From NCBI GenBank assembly GCA_016210935.1, contig JACQTH010000297.1:1-5670 (forward strand): 5,670 bases of DNA, in the 5' to 3' direction. Shown one piece after another: positions 5,585-5,670 of the stretch; the first letter of the stretch is position 1; the number at the start of each line of letters is the position of its first letter. A model generated the notes under the pieces. The model was not told where the DNA came from. It saw only the letters and a program-made list of their open reading frames with translations, and made no database searches. The stretch comes from Acidobacteriota bacterium (GTDB lineage: Bacteria > Acidobacteriota > Vicinamibacteria > Vicinamibacterales > JACQTH01). Position numbers and translations under genes: made by a program.

Positions 5585-5670
5585 GCGGATCGCTCTTTCG
5601 AATCAGCGCGGCGAGCGCCAGCGAGCCGTGGGAGGCGGTGGGGGTGGAGCTCAGGGCTGCTGCTCTAAGC
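5585..5670. other. Downstream flank of gatB, nothing identified
   Basis: After the gatB TAA there are 86 bases with no recognisable gene, terminator or repeat family. GCGAGC occurs twice around GCCA near 5612-5627, but no T-run follows. Two plus-strand frames starting with GTG remain open to the window edge, too short to call. Confidence 0.3.

Noticed and set aside
5639..5670. Possible tRNA start (GAGC at 5647-5650 pairing GCTC at 5662-5665; CTCTAAG like an anticodon loop)
   Set aside because: The D-arm and anticodon readings cannot both hold, and the window ends before any acceptor or T-arm could be checked.

Overview
This is a GC-rich bacterial window with four genes. None of them alone fixes the phylum. 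The ATP-type PEP carboxykinase, the GatB amidotransferase subunit, a pseudopilin next to a REC–HD-GYP regulator, and intergenic DNA full of short degenerate 7-bp tandem repeats together suggest Acidobacteriota (perhaps the Vicinamibacteria group). That assignment is inference from gene style and repeat character, not from a marker gene.

Layout. At the left edge, on the minus strand, is the 5' end of a gene for an exported, proline-rich protein, probably a lipoprotein (start at 199, running out of the window at base 1). A divergent intergenic region of about 300 bases (200-504) holds small palindromes but no promoter I can defend. On the plus strand, a GspG-like pseudopilin (505-1095) is followed 10 bases later by a response regulator with an HD-GYP output domain (1106-2119). 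These two look like an operon. A 348-base gap (2120-2467) holds three non-coding structures: a hairpin element with heptamer-repeat arms ending in a T-run, a strong intrinsic terminator, and a REP-like inverted repeat just upstream of the next gene. Then come pckA (2468-4072) and gatB (4139-5584). The gap between these two is filled by a second heptamer-repeat element, whose sequence includes the pckA stop codon and the first bases of the gatB start codon. The last 86 bases hold nothing I can name.

How the genes relate. PckA (gluconeogenesis/anaplerosis) and GatB (tRNA-dependent Gln/Asn formation) are housekeeping enzymes with all expected motifs, and probably adjacent only by position. The pseudopilin and HD-GYP regulator form a more suggestive pair: an envelope filament subunit and a cyclic-di-nucleotide signalling protein. 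No other secretion or pilus genes are present here. The HD-GYP domain lacks two usually conserved active-site residues.

I do not see a clearly new multi-gene system. The most interesting items are the altered HD-GYP site, the two independent 7-bp-period elements, and the leader region of pckA.
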